From: an uncultured Clostridia bacterium
GTDB lineage: Bacteria; Bacillota; Clostridia; TANB77; CAG-508
Direction of reading: 5' to 3'
NCBI GenBank assembly: GCA_934184665.1
Contig: CAKPSX010000004.1
Span: forward strand, 1 to 64,000
DNA length: 64,000 bases
Below the pieces are notes generated by a model. The model worked only from the letters and a program-made list of their open reading frames with translations. It ran no database searches and was not told the origin of the DNA. The stretch's first letter is position 1, and each line of letters starts with the position of its first letter. The position numbers and the translations under genes are program-made. This document shows positions 24,978 through 34,836 of this stretch, in pieces.

Positions 24978-27128
24978 ATGGAAAAGATAATAAACCAAAT
25001 AGCTAGTGAGCTAAATGTTAAAAATACACAAGTTGAAAACGCAGTAAAGCTAATAGATGAGGGAAATACAATTCCGTTTATTGCACGTTATAGAAAAGAA
25101 GTTACAGGAGGATTAAGTGACGAAATATTAAGAACATTAGGAGAAAGATTAACATATCTTAGAAACTTAGAAACAAGAAAAGGAGAAGTAATAAAATCAA
25201 TAGATGAGCAAGGAAAGCTTACTGATGAACTAACAGTAGCAATAGCATCAGCTGAAACACTTGCAGAGGTTGAAGATTTATACAGACCTTATAAACAAAA
25301 GAAAAAAACAAGAGCAACAGTCGCAAAAGCAAAAGGATTAGAACCTCTTGCAAATATAATTTTTGAACAAAAAGAGAAAAAAGATATAAATGAAATTGCT
25401 TCAGAATTTATTAGTGAGGAAAAAGGTGTAACTACTGCGGAAGAAGCCATTCAGGGGGCTTTAGATATAATTGCTGAGAATATTTCAGATAATGCACAAT
25501 ATAGAAAATATATTAAAAAAGTATGTTATAGAGAAGGCCTTATCTCAACAAAAGCAGCGAAACCAGATGAAAAATCCAACTATGAAATGTATTATGATTT
25601 TGAAGAATTAGTTTGCAAACTACCAAGTCACAGAATATTGGCTATTAATAGAGGAGAAAGTGAAGGAGTTTTAAAAGTTTCAATCACAAAACCAGAAGAT
25701 AAAATAATTTATTATATGGAAAGAGATATTGTAAAAGAAAAAACTCAATTCACAGAAATGTTGAAAACAACAATATTAGATGCATTTAAGAGACTAATAG
25801 AACCATCTATAGATAGAGAAATTCGTTCTGACTTAACAGAAAAAGCAGAAGAAAAAGCAATAAAAGTATTTGGACAAAATGCAAAACAACTATTACTTGG
25901 AGCACCAATTAAAGGAAAAACAGTAATGGGATTTGACCCAGCATATAGAACAGGTTGCAAGATTGCTGTAATAGATGAAACAGGTAAAGTTTTAGACACA
26001 GCAACAGTATATCCAACAGCACCACAAAATGATGAAGAAGGCGCCAAAAAGGTCTTATTAAATTTAATTGAAAAAGACCATATAGATATGATTGCAATAG
26101 GAAATGGTACAGCATCACGTGAATCAGAAAAGTTTGTTTCTGATATGATAAAAGAAGTAAATCATGATATTTGTTATGTAATAGTCAGTGAAGCAGGAGC
26201 ATCCGTATATTCAGCATCAAAATTAGCAACAGAAGAATATCCAGATATAAATGTATCAATAAGAGGAGCAATTTCAATTGCCCGTAGATTACAAGATCCA
26301 CTTGCTGAACTTGTGAAAATTGACCCAAAGGCAATTGGAGTAGGTCAATACCAACATGATGTTAATCAAAAAAAACTTTCAGAAAGTTTAACAGGTGTTG
26401 TAGAAGATAGTGTTAATAAAGTTGGTGTTGATGTAAACACAGCAACTCCTTCATTACTTTCTTATGTATCAGGCATTAACAATACAATTGCAAAAAATAT
26501 TGTAAGATATAGAGATGAAAATGGAAAATTAAAAGAAAGAAAAGAGCTTCTAAAAGTTCCAAAGCTTGGAAAAGTTGCATATGAACAATGCGCAGGATTT
26601 ATAAGAATTCCAGATGGAACAAACCCATTAGAAAATACAGCAGTTCATCCAGAGAGCTATGAACAAACTGAAAAATTATTATCCAAAATAGGCTTTACTA
26701 AAGCAGATTTAAAAGATAAAGAAAAATTAAATGAGCTAAGAGAAAAACTAAAAACTATTGATATATCTTTAATATCAAAAGAACTTGATATTGGAGAAAT
26801 GACACTTACTGATATCATTTCAGAGTTGTCAAAACCAGGACGTGACCCTAGAGATGATATGCCAAAACCAATTTTACGTAATGATGTCTTGAAATTCGAA
26901 GATTTAACAGAAGGTATGGTTCTTACAGGAACAGTACGTAATGTTATAGACTTTGGGGCATTTGTAGATATTGGAGTAAAATATGATGGACTTGTTCACA
27001 TATCAGAAATGAGTAACTCATATATAAAATCTCCATCTGACTTTGTTTCAGTTGGTGATATTGTAAAAGTTAAAGTAATAAAAATAGACCTTGAACGTAA
27101 AAAAGTAGGCTTATCTATGAAAATATAA
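24978..27128 (+). CDS. tex: Tex family transcription/RNA-binding protein
   Basis: The 716-aa protein follows the complete Tex layout. It has an N-terminal helical HTH-like region (RYRKEVTGGL, EDLYRPYKQKKKTRATVA), then a YqgF/RNase H-like domain from about residue 310 (MGFDPAYRTGCKIAVID). A helix-hairpin-helix region follows around 490-560 (TPSLLSYVSGI, LLKVPKLGKVAYEQCAGF). A C-terminal S1 domain covers about 640-712 (GMVLTGTVRNVIDFGAFVDIGVKYDGLVHISEM). Tex binds nucleic acid and influences transcription and stress tolerance. RBS AAAGGA precedes the ATG. It ends 46 bases before an extended -10 promoter for the next gene. Confidence 0.95.
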   Translation: MEKIINQIASELNVKNTQVENAVKLIDEGNTIPFIARYRKEVTGGLSDEILRTLGERLTYLRNLETRKGEVIKSIDEQGKLTDELTVAIASAETLAEVEDLYRPYKQKKKTRATVAKAKGLEPLANIIFEQKEKKDINEIASEFISEEKGVTTAEEAIQGALDIIAENISDNAQYRKYIKKVCYREGLISTKAAKPDEKSNYEMYYDFEELVCKLPSHRILAINRGESEGVLKVSITKPEDKIIYYMERDIVKEKTQFTEMLKTTILDAFKRLIEPSIDREIRSDLTEKAEEKAIKVFGQNAKQLLLGAPIKGKTVMGFDPAYRTGCKIAVIDETGKVLDTATVYPTAPQNDEEGAKKVLLNLIEKDHIDMIAIGNGTASRESEKFVSDMIKEVNHDICYVIVSEAGASVYSASKLATEEYPDINVSIRGAISIARRLQDPLAELVKIDPKAIGVGQYQHDVNQKKLSESLTGVVEDSVNKVGVDVNTATPSLLSYVSGINNTIAKNIVRYRDENGKLKERKELLKVPKLGKVAYEQCAGFIRIPDGTNPLENTAVHPESYEQTEKLLSKIGFTKADLKDKEKLNELREKLKTIDISLISKELDIGEMTLTDIISELSKPGRDPRDDMPKPILRNDVLKFEDLTEGMVLTGTVRNVIDFGAFVDIGVKYDGLVHISEMSNSYIKSPSDFVSVGDIVKVKVIKIDLERKKVGLSMKI

Positions 27129-27170
27129 ATGGAAAAAATAACAAAAAAGCTTTTAAATTATGTAAATCTG

Positions 27171-27215
27171 TGATATAATAAACAAGATGGCGACATTTGT
27201 CGTATCTTGTTTATT
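27171..27215 (+). promoter_or_regulatory. Extended -10 promoter fused to a strong leader hairpin
   Basis: TGATATAAT (27171-27179) is an extended -10. AATAAACAAGAT (27177-27188) pairs perfectly with ATCTTGTTTATT (27204-27215), and CGAC/GTCG extends the stem inside. The dyad overlaps the -10 and start point, so it could be an operator or a 5' mRNA hairpin. It serves the GC-richer orphan gene at 27290. Confidence 0.65.
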
Positions 27216-27289
27216 GTGATTTGGTACACAAAATCATATTAAACAATTAGCAATTCCCCAAATTTAATTAAAAGAAAGGAAGAAACAAA

Positions 27290-28303
27290 ATGAGTAAGAA
27301 ACAACGGGAGAAGAAGTACAACACACTAATGTTGAGAACCTTGGCAGAGGAACTTAACAAGATTCGTCGCCCTATCGGGGAGGATAAAGCCCTGGTACCG
27401 ATCAAAGTGGAGGACATTTATCTTCTTGAAAAGGCAATCTATATGATGCCCAAAAAGGAGCGAGAAGCACTGGAAAAAATGTACGGACTCATCGAGGGAA
27501 CTATTCCCAAGGGAAAGTTATGGAGAAAGGGGCACAACAATGAAAAAGACATTGCCCTGAGAAATCAGGCAGTCAAGACATATGATGCAATGAGAAGTCT
27601 CTTGAGCTTAGACATGCTCTATGTCTATGACAAGTGCTTCCAAGCACTGGTTGCAAGCATTGTGACCAAAATGGACAAGCCAGATAACATGTCTGACATG
27701 GAGGCCATAAAGTACCTCTTGTTGTTCTTCGTTTTCATGATGGGAGGTCCCAACATGATTTATGAGGAAGAGGCTCGTTCTACTGGTTGGAATGAGGAGA
27801 ACATCGGCAACTACGACCTGTATACACTGCTTCAGGCTACATGGGAGAGCTCAATTAGCTTGATGCCTGAGAAGAACATCAACATGAACCTCTTAAAAGA
27901 GGTAATCGGGATGTTTGACATCTCTGATATCGTTTCTATGAAGCGATATGTTGGCTTACCTATTGGCAAGCAGAATATCAGTGTATCATGGATTGAGCTG
28001 CAAACATTTGCACAGATTCGAAAGTTCAAGGAAAAACTCTTCTCTCAGGGAGAGTGGGTGACAACTGAAAAGTTGATCTACACTCAACGCACTACTAAGA
28101 TGAACCTTACACCATTCTCTGATGCGATGAAGTATCTGAGAAACAGTGATACTGAAAAGTATCGAGAGGAAGAAAGAACTACGGAGATCGAACTGACTAC
28201 CGGCAAAAAAGAGCTGGTATTCTATAAAATCGGTGCCTTGAAGTTCACTGACCCATATGAAATGCTTTCTCTGTACCTTTGCAGAAGAGCACTGAAAGCC
28301 TAA
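27290..28303 (+). CDS. Orphan protein of unknown function with foreign base composition
   Basis: I do not recognise this 337-aa protein. It is predicted soluble and mostly helical, with a basic start (MSKKQREKKYN), LPIGKQNISVSWIEL in the second half and no clear catalytic motif. Base composition is very unlike its neighbours: two rows counted by hand (27361-27420 and 27901-27960) have 31 and 25 G/C of 60, and codons such as CTC, CTG, CGC and GGC, rare elsewhere here, are common. It has its own promoter, a long leader hairpin, RBS AAAGGAAGAA and a GC-rich terminator, so it looks like a self-contained imported cassette. No integrase or repeat borders it. Confidence 0.85.
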   Translation: MSKKQREKKYNTLMLRTLAEELNKIRRPIGEDKALVPIKVEDIYLLEKAIYMMPKKEREALEKMYGLIEGTIPKGKLWRKGHNNEKDIALRNQAVKTYDAMRSLLSLDMLYVYDKCFQALVASIVTKMDKPDNMSDMEAIKYLLLFFVFMMGGPNMIYEEEARSTGWNEENIGNYDLYTLLQATWESSISLMPEKNINMNLLKEVIGMFDISDIVSMKRYVGLPIGKQNISVSWIELQTFAQIRKFKEKLFSQGEWVTTEKLIYTQRTTKMNLTPFSDAMKYLRNSDTEKYREEERTTEIELTTGKKELVFYKIGALKFTDPYEMLSLYLCRRALKA

Positions 28304-28310
28304 CTCATTT

Positions 28311-28340
28311 ACCCCAGCAAGTAATTCTTGCTGGGGTTTT
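28311..28340 (+). terminator. Strong GC-rich terminator of the orphan gene
   Basis: ACCCCAGCAAG pairs perfectly with CTTGCTGGGGT across TAATT and runs into TTTT. It is much GC-richer than other terminators here, like the gene it ends. Confidence 0.93.
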
Positions 28341-28389
28341 CAAAATATTCATATGCTGACTTTTTAAAAATGAAAAAATATCAAAAACT

Positions 28390-28417
28390 TTAACAATTTA
28401 TTTTTTTGTGTTATAAT
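28390..28417 (+). promoter_or_regulatory. Promoter of pflB
   Basis: TTAACA (28390-28395) and TATAAT (28412-28417) are 16 bp apart, with TGT directly before the -10 (extended -10). The pflB ATG is 69 bases further. Confidence 0.7.
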
Positions 28418-28485
28418 ACAAATGATTAAAAAACAAAAAAATGTAAACACTAAGAAAAAAGATTGTGAAAGGAATGTGATTTAAG

Positions 28486-30723
28486 ATGGATTTTGAACAA
28501 TGGAAAGGCTTTGAAAAAGGCGAGTGGAAAAGACAAATAGATGTAAGAAACTTTATACAAAAAAATTATACACCATATGAAGGTGATTCAAGTTTCTTAG
28601 CAGGAACAACAGAAAAAACAAAAAAATTATGGGATGAAGTTTTAGAATTATATAAAAAAGAACATGATTCACAAGGCGGAGTATTAGATATTGATACAAA
28701 AACTGTATCAACAGTATCAGCACACGAAGCAGGATATATAGACAAAGATTTAGAAGAAATAGTTGGGTTACAAACAGATGCACCATTAAAAAGAGCAATT
28801 ATGCCATTTGGTGGAATTAGAATTGTGGAAAAATCATGTGAGGCATATGGAAGAGAAGTAGACCCAGAAACAGATAGAATATTCCATACAATTAGAAAAA
28901 CTCATAATGATGGAGTATTTGATGTATATACACCAGATATAAGAGCAGCAAGAAGTTCACACTTAATTACAGGACTTCCAGATGGATATGGAAGAGGAAG
29001 AATTATAGGTGACTACAGAAGAGTTGCACTATATGGTGTTGACAGCTTAATTGCAGAGAAGAAAGAAGAATTGGAAATATTAGATGTTGATGATTTTTCA
29101 GAAAAAGTTATTAGAGAAAGAGAAGAAATTGCGGAACAAATAAAAGCACTTAATGAACTAAAAGCAATGGCATCAAAATATGGATATGATATTTCAAGAC
29201 CTGCAGGAAATGCAAAAGAGGCAATTCAATGGTTATACTTCGGATATTTAGGTGCTGTAAAAGATCAAAATGGTGCTGCAATGAGTATAGGTAGAACATC
29301 AACATTTTTAGATATATATATTGAAAGAGATTTTAAAAATGGAACATTAACAGAAGAACAAGCACAAGAATTGATGGACCATTTTGTAATGAAATTGAGA
29401 CTAGTAAGATTTTTAAGAACACCAGAATATAATGAATTATTTAGTGGAGACCCAGTATGGGTAACAGAAAGCATTGGTGGAATGGGAATAGATGGCAGAA
29501 CATTAGTTACTAAAAATTCATTTAGAGTATTACACACATTAGAAAACTTAGGACCAGCTCCAGAACCAAACTTAACAGTATTGTGGTCAACAAGACTACC
29601 AGAAGGTTTCAAAAAATATACTGCAAAATTATCAATAAAAACATCTTCAATTCAATATGAAAATGATGATGTTATGAGAGCAACATTAGGAGATGACTAT
29701 GGAATAGCATGTTGTGTATCACCTATGAAAATAGGAAAACAAATGCAATTCTTTGGAGCTAGAGCAAACTTAGCAAAAACATTATTATATGCAATAAATG
29801 GTGGTAGAGATGAAAAAACAGGAAAACAAGTTACTCCAAGATTTGAACCAATCACATCAGAATACTTAAATTATGATGAAGTAATTTATAAATTTGACCA
29901 AATGATGGATTATGTTGCAAAAATATATATAAAAGCATTAAATGCAATACATTATATGCATGATAAATATTCTTATGAAGCAATAGAAATGGCTTTACAT
30001 GATAAAGACATAATAAGAACAATGGCATGTGGTGTTGCAGGATTATCAGTAGTTGCAGACTCACTTTCTGCAATAAAATATGCAAAAGTAAAAGTAATCA
30101 GAGATGAAACAGGTCTAGCAGTTGATTATCAGGTAGAAGGAGAATATCCTCAATTCGGAAATAATGATGACAGAGTTGACCAAATAGCAGTTGATGTTGT
30201 AAGAAAATTCTTAAATAAACTAAAAAAACATCCAACATACAGAAATTCAAAACACACATTATCAATTTTAACAATAACATCAAATGTTGTATATGGAAAA
30301 GCAACAGGAAATACACCAGACGGAAGAAGAGCAGGAGCACCATTTGGACCAGGTGCAAACCCATTACATGGTAGAGATGTTAATGGAGCATTAGCAGTAA
30401 TGAACTCAATTGCAAAATTACCATTTGAAGATTCAGAAGACGGAATATCATTTACATTTGCAATTACACCAGCAACATTAGGACAAGATGAACAAACAAA
30501 AGTAAGTAACTTGGTAAGCATGTTAGATGGATATTTTGCACAAACTGGACATCATATAAATGTAAATGTATTTGATAGAGCATTATTAGAAGATGCTATG
30601 GAACATCCAGAAAAATACCCCCAACTAACAATAAGGGTTTCAGGATATGCTGTACATTTCACAAAACTAACAAGAGAACAACAATTGGATGTTATAAATA
30701 GAACAATCCATGAGAGAATTTAA
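28486..30723 (+). CDS. pflB: Formate C-acetyltransferase (pyruvate formate-lyase)
   Basis: This glycyl-radical enzyme converts pyruvate and CoA to acetyl-CoA and formate in anaerobic fermentation. The 745-aa protein has the catalytic cysteine pair in IACCVSPM (Cys409-Cys410) and the glycyl radical site RVSGYAVHF near the C terminus (Gly720). [22 protein letters not shown] is also characteristic of PFL. The length is normal. The activating enzyme pflA starts 4 bases after the stop, so the two form an operon with the extended -10 promoter upstream. Confidence 0.97.
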   Translation: MDFEQWKGFEKGEWKRQIDVRNFIQKNYTPYEGDSSFLAGTTEKTKKLWDEVLELYKKEHDSQGGVLDIDTKTVSTVSAHEAGYIDKDLEEIVGLQTDAPLKRAIMPFGGIRIVEKSCEAYGREVDPETDRIFHTIRKTHNDGVFDVYTPDIRAARSSHLITGLPDGYGRGRIIGDYRRVALYGVDSLIAEKKEELEILDVDDFSEKVIREREEIAEQIKALNELKAMASKYGYDISRPAGNAKEAIQWLYFGYLGAVKDQNGAAMSIGRTSTFLDIYIERDFKNGTLTEEQAQELMDHFVMKLRLVRFLRTPEYNELFSGDPVWVTESIGGMGIDGRTLVTKNSFRVLHTLENLGPAPEPNLTVLWSTRLPEGFKKYTAKLSIKTSSIQYENDDVMRATLGDDYGIACCVSPMKIGKQMQFFGARANLAKTLLYAINGGRDEKTGKQVTPRFEPITSEYLNYDEVIYKFDQMMDYVAKIYIKALNAIHYMHDKYSYEAIEMALHDKDIIRTMACGVAGLSVVADSLSAIKYAKVKVIRDETGLAVDYQVEGEYPQFGNNDDRVDQIAVDVVRKFLNKLKKHPTYRNSKHTLSILTITSNVVYGKATGNTPDGRRAGAPFGPGANPLHGRDVNGALAVMNSIAKLPFEDSEDGISFTFAITPATLGQDEQTKVSNLVSMLDGYFAQTGHHINVNVFDRALLEDAMEHPEKYPQLTIRVSGYAVHFTKLTREQQLDVINRTIHERI

Positions 30724-30726
30724 GGA

Positions 30727-31467
30727 ATGATGTTAAATATGGAAAAAGATTTAAGATATTATGCAAAAGTTCATTCAATAGAAAGTTTTGGAACAGTTGA
30801 CGGACCAGGAATAAGGTTTGTATTGTTTTTACAAGGTTGTCATCTTGAATGTAAATATTGCCATAATCGAGATACATGGGATATAAATGGTGGAGAATAT
30901 AAATCAGTTGATGATATTATAGAAAAAATAAAAGACTATAAAAACTATATAATTCCATCAGGTGGAGGAGTCACAGTTACAGGTGGAGAGCCATTATTAC
31001 AGGTAAAATTTCTTATAGAATTATTTAAAAGATTAAAAGAAGAAAAAATCAATACATGTATTGATACATCTGGAATGGTGGCACTTACTCCTGATGTGAA
31101 AGAAGTACTAACGTTAACAGATTTGGTTTTATTAGATATAAAGCATATAGATAACGAAAAAGCAAAACAATTAGTAGGCAGGTCTAATAAACTGGAACTT
31201 GAATTTGCAAAATATTTAAGTGAAAATAATATAAAAATGTGGATAAGACAAGTTTTGGTTCCTGGATATACAGATGATGAGGAAGATTTGATTAGACTAC
31301 GAGAATTTTTGAAAACATTAAAAACAGTAGAAAAAGTGCAAATATTACCTTATCATAGTATGGGAAAATATAAATGGAAAAAACTTGGACTTGAATATCC
31401 ACTAGAAAATGTTCGAGAAGCTACAGCTGAAGATGTAGAACGAGCAAAAAAGATATTAGGAATTTAA
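30727..31467 (+). CDS. pflA: Pyruvate formate-lyase activating enzyme
   Basis: This radical SAM enzyme installs the glycyl radical on PflB. The cluster motif is CHLECKYC (CxxxCxxC) near residue 40, right after VDGPGIRFVLFLQG. VTVTGGEPLLQ is the SAM-binding GGE motif, and DTSGMVAL, LLDIKHID and VLVPGYTDDE follow in the usual order. At 246 aa it is of normal length. The start is uncertain among ATG 30727, 30730 and 30739 because AAGGA overlaps the pflB stop codon; 30739 leaves the best room for the ribosome. Confidence 0.95.
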   Translation: MMLNMEKDLRYYAKVHSIESFGTVDGPGIRFVLFLQGCHLECKYCHNRDTWDINGGEYKSVDDIIEKIKDYKNYIIPSGGGVTVTGGEPLLQVKFLIELFKRLKEEKINTCIDTSGMVALTPDVKEVLTLTDLVLLDIKHIDNEKAKQLVGRSNKLELEFAKYLSENNIKMWIRQVLVPGYTDDEEDLIRLREFLKTLKTVEKVQILPYHSMGKYKWKKLGLEYPLENVREATAEDVERAKKILGI

Positions 31468-31529
31468 AAGCAGCACCACTCAACCAGCACTGCCAAAACA
31501 AGTCAACATAAAAGCGAAAATAAAAACAT

Positions 31530-31650
31530 TTGACATATCTTCGCAATTGCGTTAATATAAATATATAAAAAGAATAAGAGCTTGTGCCTTATTCATGTAT
31601 GTGGTTTTGAGATTTATCCTCTTTCGGATAAATCTTTATTTTTCTTTTTT
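31530..31650 (+). ncRNA. Candidate orphan small RNA with its own promoter and terminator
   Basis: A near-perfect promoter (TTGACA 31530-31535, 17 bp, TAATAT 31553-31558) points to a start near 31565. The predicted transcript of about 80-85 bases has a first hairpin GAATAAG/CTTATTC (31572-31578 with 31588-31594). It ends in a terminator stem GATTTATCC/GGATAAATC (31611-31619 with 31626-31634) followed by a T-rich tract. No ORF with a ribosome site lies between. The next gene, frr, starts almost 200 bases later, so this is not simply its leader. Confidence 0.55.
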
Positions 31651-31832
31651 TAGAACTGTATTTAAATATGTATTTATTTCTTGAACAAATATATATCAAA
31701 AATTTTTAAAACTTCAATTAACTTATGGTCCATTTTCAAGAAAATTTAAAAAAATGCTACTCTTTTTAAAGAAAGTATGATAAAATGTTCACAAATATTA
31801 AAAAATGAAAAATTTGAAAGGAATGTGAAAAT

Positions 31833-32381
31833 ATGGATTACACAAATTTAAAAGAAAAAATGCAAAAATCAATAAATGCTTATAGTGAGAAACTATCAGA
31901 AATAAGAGCAGGGAGAGCTAACCCAGCTATATTAAACAAGGTAAAAGTAGATTATTATGGAACACCAACACCAATAAACCAAGTAGCAGGAGTATCTGTC
32001 CCAGAAGCAAGATTAATAGTAATACAACCATGGGATGTTAGTATATTAAAAGATATAGAAAAAGCTATATTAGCATCTGATATTGGAATTAATCCAAATA
32101 ATGATGGAAAGGTTATAAGACTAGCTTTCCCTGAATTAAATGAAGAGAGAAGAAAAGAAATAGTAAAAGAAATTAAGAAAATTGCAGAAGAAGCTAAAGT
32201 TGCTATAAGATCAATCAGAAGAGATGGAATTGATGAAGCAAAAGCAAAACAAAAAAATAGTGAAATAACAGAAGATGAATTAAAATCAGCAGAAGCAGAA
32301 ATTCAAAAAATAACAGACAAAAATATAGAAGAAATAGATAAAATATTATCAAACAAAGAAAATGAAATAATGAGTGTATAA
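31833..32381 (+). CDS. frr: Ribosome recycling factor
   Basis: RRF splits post-termination ribosomes together with EF-G. The 182-aa length is standard. The family block SEIRAGRANPAILNKVKVDYYG near residue 22 and the later SVPEARLIVIQPWD, NPNNDGKVIRLAFP and ELNEERRKE blocks are all intact. Start ATG follows AAAGGAATGTG. It heads a cluster with uppS (12 bases later), cdsA and rseP. The upstream gap (31468-31832) holds the candidate small RNA. Confidence 0.97.
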   Translation: MDYTNLKEKMQKSINAYSEKLSEIRAGRANPAILNKVKVDYYGTPTPINQVAGVSVPEARLIVIQPWDVSILKDIEKAILASDIGINPNNDGKVIRLAFPELNEERRKEIVKEIKKIAEEAKVAIRSIRRDGIDEAKAKQKNSEITEDELKSAEAEIQKITDKNIEEIDKILSNKENEIMSV

Positions 32382-32393
32382 AAGAGGGATGAA

Positions 32394-33107
32394 ATGAAGT
32401 TTAATGAAGAAAATATGCCACAACATATAGCTATAATAATGGATGGAAATAGAAGATGGGCAAGAGCAAAAGGAAAACCAGCAGCATTTGGACATAAAGA
32501 AGGAGCAAAAACATTAGAAAAAATAGTAAGATATGCAAACAAAATTGGACTAAAATATATAACTGTATATGCATTTTCTACAGAGAACTGGAAAAGAGCA
32601 GAAGAAGAAGTAAATGCTTTAATGGTACTATTACAAAGCTATCTGGATGATTATAGCAAAAGAGCAGACTCAGAGAATATTAAAGTAAAAATCTTAGGAG
32701 ACATTACAGCATTATCACCAAAAATGCAAAAAAGTATAAAAGAATGTATGGAAAAAACAAAAGAAAATACAGGTGTTACATTTAATATTGCATTAAATTA
32801 TGGTGGTAGAGATGAAATTGTCAAAGCAGTAAAAGCAATAGCAGAAAAGGTAAAAAATGATGAAATAGAATTAGAAAATATAAATGAAGAATTAATAACA
32901 AACAATTTATATACTAAAGGTCAGCCTGATCCAGATTTAGTAATAAGAACAAGTGGAGAGATACGTTTGAGCAATTTCTTGCCATGGCAAGTGGTATATT
33001 CAGAATTCATTTTTATAGAAAAAAATTGGCCAGATTTTAATGAAGAAGACTTAGATAATGCTATTATAGAATATCAAAGGAGGCATAGAAAGTTTGGCGC
33101 TAATTAA
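32394..33107 (+). CDS. uppS: Isoprenyl transferase (undecaprenyl diphosphate synthase)
   Basis: This enzyme condenses isopentenyl diphosphate units into the undecaprenyl carrier used in cell wall synthesis. The 237-aa protein has the catalytic motif IIMDGNRRWA (Asp near residue 17) and GHKEGAKTLE. YAFSTENWKR and the C-terminal PDPDLVIRTSGEIRLSNFLPWQ and SEFIFIEKNWPDF blocks complete the pattern. It is cytoplasmic and sits between frr and cdsA in the usual Firmicutes order. Confidence 0.96.
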   Translation: MKFNEENMPQHIAIIMDGNRRWARAKGKPAAFGHKEGAKTLEKIVRYANKIGLKYITVYAFSTENWKRAEEEVNALMVLLQSYLDDYSKRADSENIKVKILGDITALSPKMQKSIKECMEKTKENTGVTFNIALNYGGRDEIVKAVKAIAEKVKNDEIELENINEELITNNLYTKGQPDPDLVIRTSGEIRLSNFLPWQVVYSEFIFIEKNWPDFNEEDLDNAIIEYQRRHRKFGAN

Positions 33108-33133
33108 GCAAAGGAAGAAAGGAATGAAAAGAC

Positions 33134-33955
33134 ATGGACATAAAAAGAGTAGCCTCAGCACTATTAGGCTTTCCATTAGTAGTACTCATATTAACATTTG
33201 GTAACAAATATGTTGTAGACATATTTTTAATGGGAATAGCAATACTCGCAATGCAAGAATATTTTAATGCTGTTCAAAAAGAATGTAAGCCTGTAAGATG
33301 GCTAGGTTATTTATCATGTGTATTTATAGGTTTGATACATATAGTACCAGAAAACATACCAAGTGAAGCAACAAAATACATATTATTGTTATTAATTCCA
33401 ACACTCATGTTACTGGCGTTTTCGCAAGTAATAATTACAAATATGAAAACAAACTTTAAGGATATTGCATATACGGTATTTGGAATATTATATATTGTAA
33501 CATGTATATCATTTATAGCATTAATTAGAGGAATGGATAAAGGAGTAACAATTGTATGGTATGCAATAATAGCAGCATGGGGAACAGACACATTTGCATA
33601 TTTAATAGGAAAAAAATTCGGAAAACATAAGTTAAGTCAAGTAAGCCCAAAGAAATCAGTAGAAGGCTGTATTGCAGGAACAGTAGGAGCAGTTTTAACA
33701 GCAATAATATATACACTAGCGATAAATAACATATATAATTTAGGAATTTCATATTTATATATAATAGTAGTAACAATAATACTAAGTTTGATTGGCCAAA
33801 TAGGAGATTTTGCAGCATCAAGTATAAAAAGATATGTAAATGTGAAAGATTATAGTAATTTAATACCAGGACATGGTGGAATGTTAGACAGAATAGATAG
33901 TTTAATGTTTTTAGCACCATTTGCCTATATATTTTATACAATAGGAATTTTTTAA
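33134..33955 (+). CDS. cdsA: Phosphatidate cytidylyltransferase
   Basis: CdsA makes CDP-diacylglycerol, the precursor of bacterial phospholipids, in the membrane. The 273-aa protein has about seven or eight hydrophobic segments. The C-terminal signature SNLIPGHGGMLDRIDSL contains the conserved Asp pair region. WGTDTFAYLIGKKFGKHK and SPKKSVEG are further CdsA blocks. RBS AAAGGAATG lies ahead of the ATG. In many relatives dxr follows, but here rseP comes next directly. Confidence 0.96.
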   Translation: MDIKRVASALLGFPLVVLILTFGNKYVVDIFLMGIAILAMQEYFNAVQKECKPVRWLGYLSCVFIGLIHIVPENIPSEATKYILLLLIPTLMLLAFSQVIITNMKTNFKDIAYTVFGILYIVTCISFIALIRGMDKGVTIVWYAIIAAWGTDTFAYLIGKKFGKHKLSQVSPKKSVEGCIAGTVGAVLTAIIYTLAINNIYNLGISYLYIIVVTIILSLIGQIGDFAASSIKRYVNVKDYSNLIPGHGGMLDRIDSLMFLAPFAYIFYTIGIF

Positions 33956-33996
33956 TTTCACATTATACAAATAGATGTATTATAAGGGAGGAAGAA

Positions 33997-34767
33997 TTGA
34001 TTAACTTTATAATAAACACAATAAAAATATTATTTTTATTAGGATTTTTAGTGTTGATACATGAAGGCGGACACTTTATTATTGCAAAATTATGCAAAGT
34101 AAAAGTAAATGAATTTTCAATTGGATTCGGGAAAAAACTTTTACAGAGACAGGGTAAAGAAACGAAATATACACTTAGATTAATACCATTAGGTGGGTAT
34201 GTTAGTATGGAAGGAGAGGATGAGGCTTCAGATAAAGAAGGCTCATTTTCAAAAGCAAGTCTTGGAAAAAGATTCGCCATAGTACTTGCAGGAGCAACCG
34301 TAAATATACTATTTGGACTAATTGTATATTTTATAATAATAACAACAATTGGGATTCAATTCTCAGATCCATCAAAAGATACTATATTAAACAGAATGTA
34401 TTACGGTGCACAAGCAACAGGTACATTTATAGTGACAATAGCAGATAGCTTAAAAATGTTGTTCACAGGAGGAGTTGCAATAAATCAGATGGTAGGTATA
34501 GTTGGAATATCTGAAATCGTAGTAAAAACAAGTGGAATAATAAATTATATATATTTGATGGCAGTTATATCAGTTTCACTTGGAGTCACAAACTTATTAC
34601 CAATACCAGCATTAGATGGAGGAAAAATAGTAATATTATTAATAGAAGCAATTAGAAAAAAACCTATGGCAATTGAGACAGAAGCAAAAATTCAATTAAT
34701 AGGATTTTCTATATTAATCGGGCTAACAATGCTTGTAACATATAATGACATTGTAAGAATTTTTTAG
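33997..34767 (+). CDS. rseP: Short RseP-type site-2 protease without PDZ domain
   Basis: This is an intramembrane zinc metalloprotease of the S2P family. HEGGH (His22, Glu23, His26) is in the first membrane segment, and the third ligand is in LPIPALDGGK (Asp207). The protein has 256 aa, whereas RseP/RasP proteins are typically about 340-420 and carry one or two PDZ domains between these halves. Here only about 60 residues (FSDPSKDTILNRMYYGAQAT and neighbours) separate TM2 from the central membrane-associated part, so the PDZ region is missing. The start is TTG at 33997 with AGGGAGGAAG just upstream. It may be a constitutively active or differently gated protease. Confidence 0.88.
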   Translation: MINFIINTIKILFLLGFLVLIHEGGHFIIAKLCKVKVNEFSIGFGKKLLQRQGKETKYTLRLIPLGGYVSMEGEDEASDKEGSFSKASLGKRFAIVLAGATVNILFGLIVYFIIITTIGIQFSDPSKDTILNRMYYGAQATGTFIVTIADSLKMLFTGGVAINQMVGIVGISEIVVKTSGIINYIYLMAVISVSLGVTNLLPIPALDGGKIVILLIEAIRKKPMAIETEAKIQLIGFSILIGLTMLVTYNDIVRIF

Positions 34768-34836
34768 TCGAAAAATTGAAAAAAGTTGGGTAATATGGTA
34801 TTATTATATAGAGTTATAAGGAAAAGGAGCAATAAA

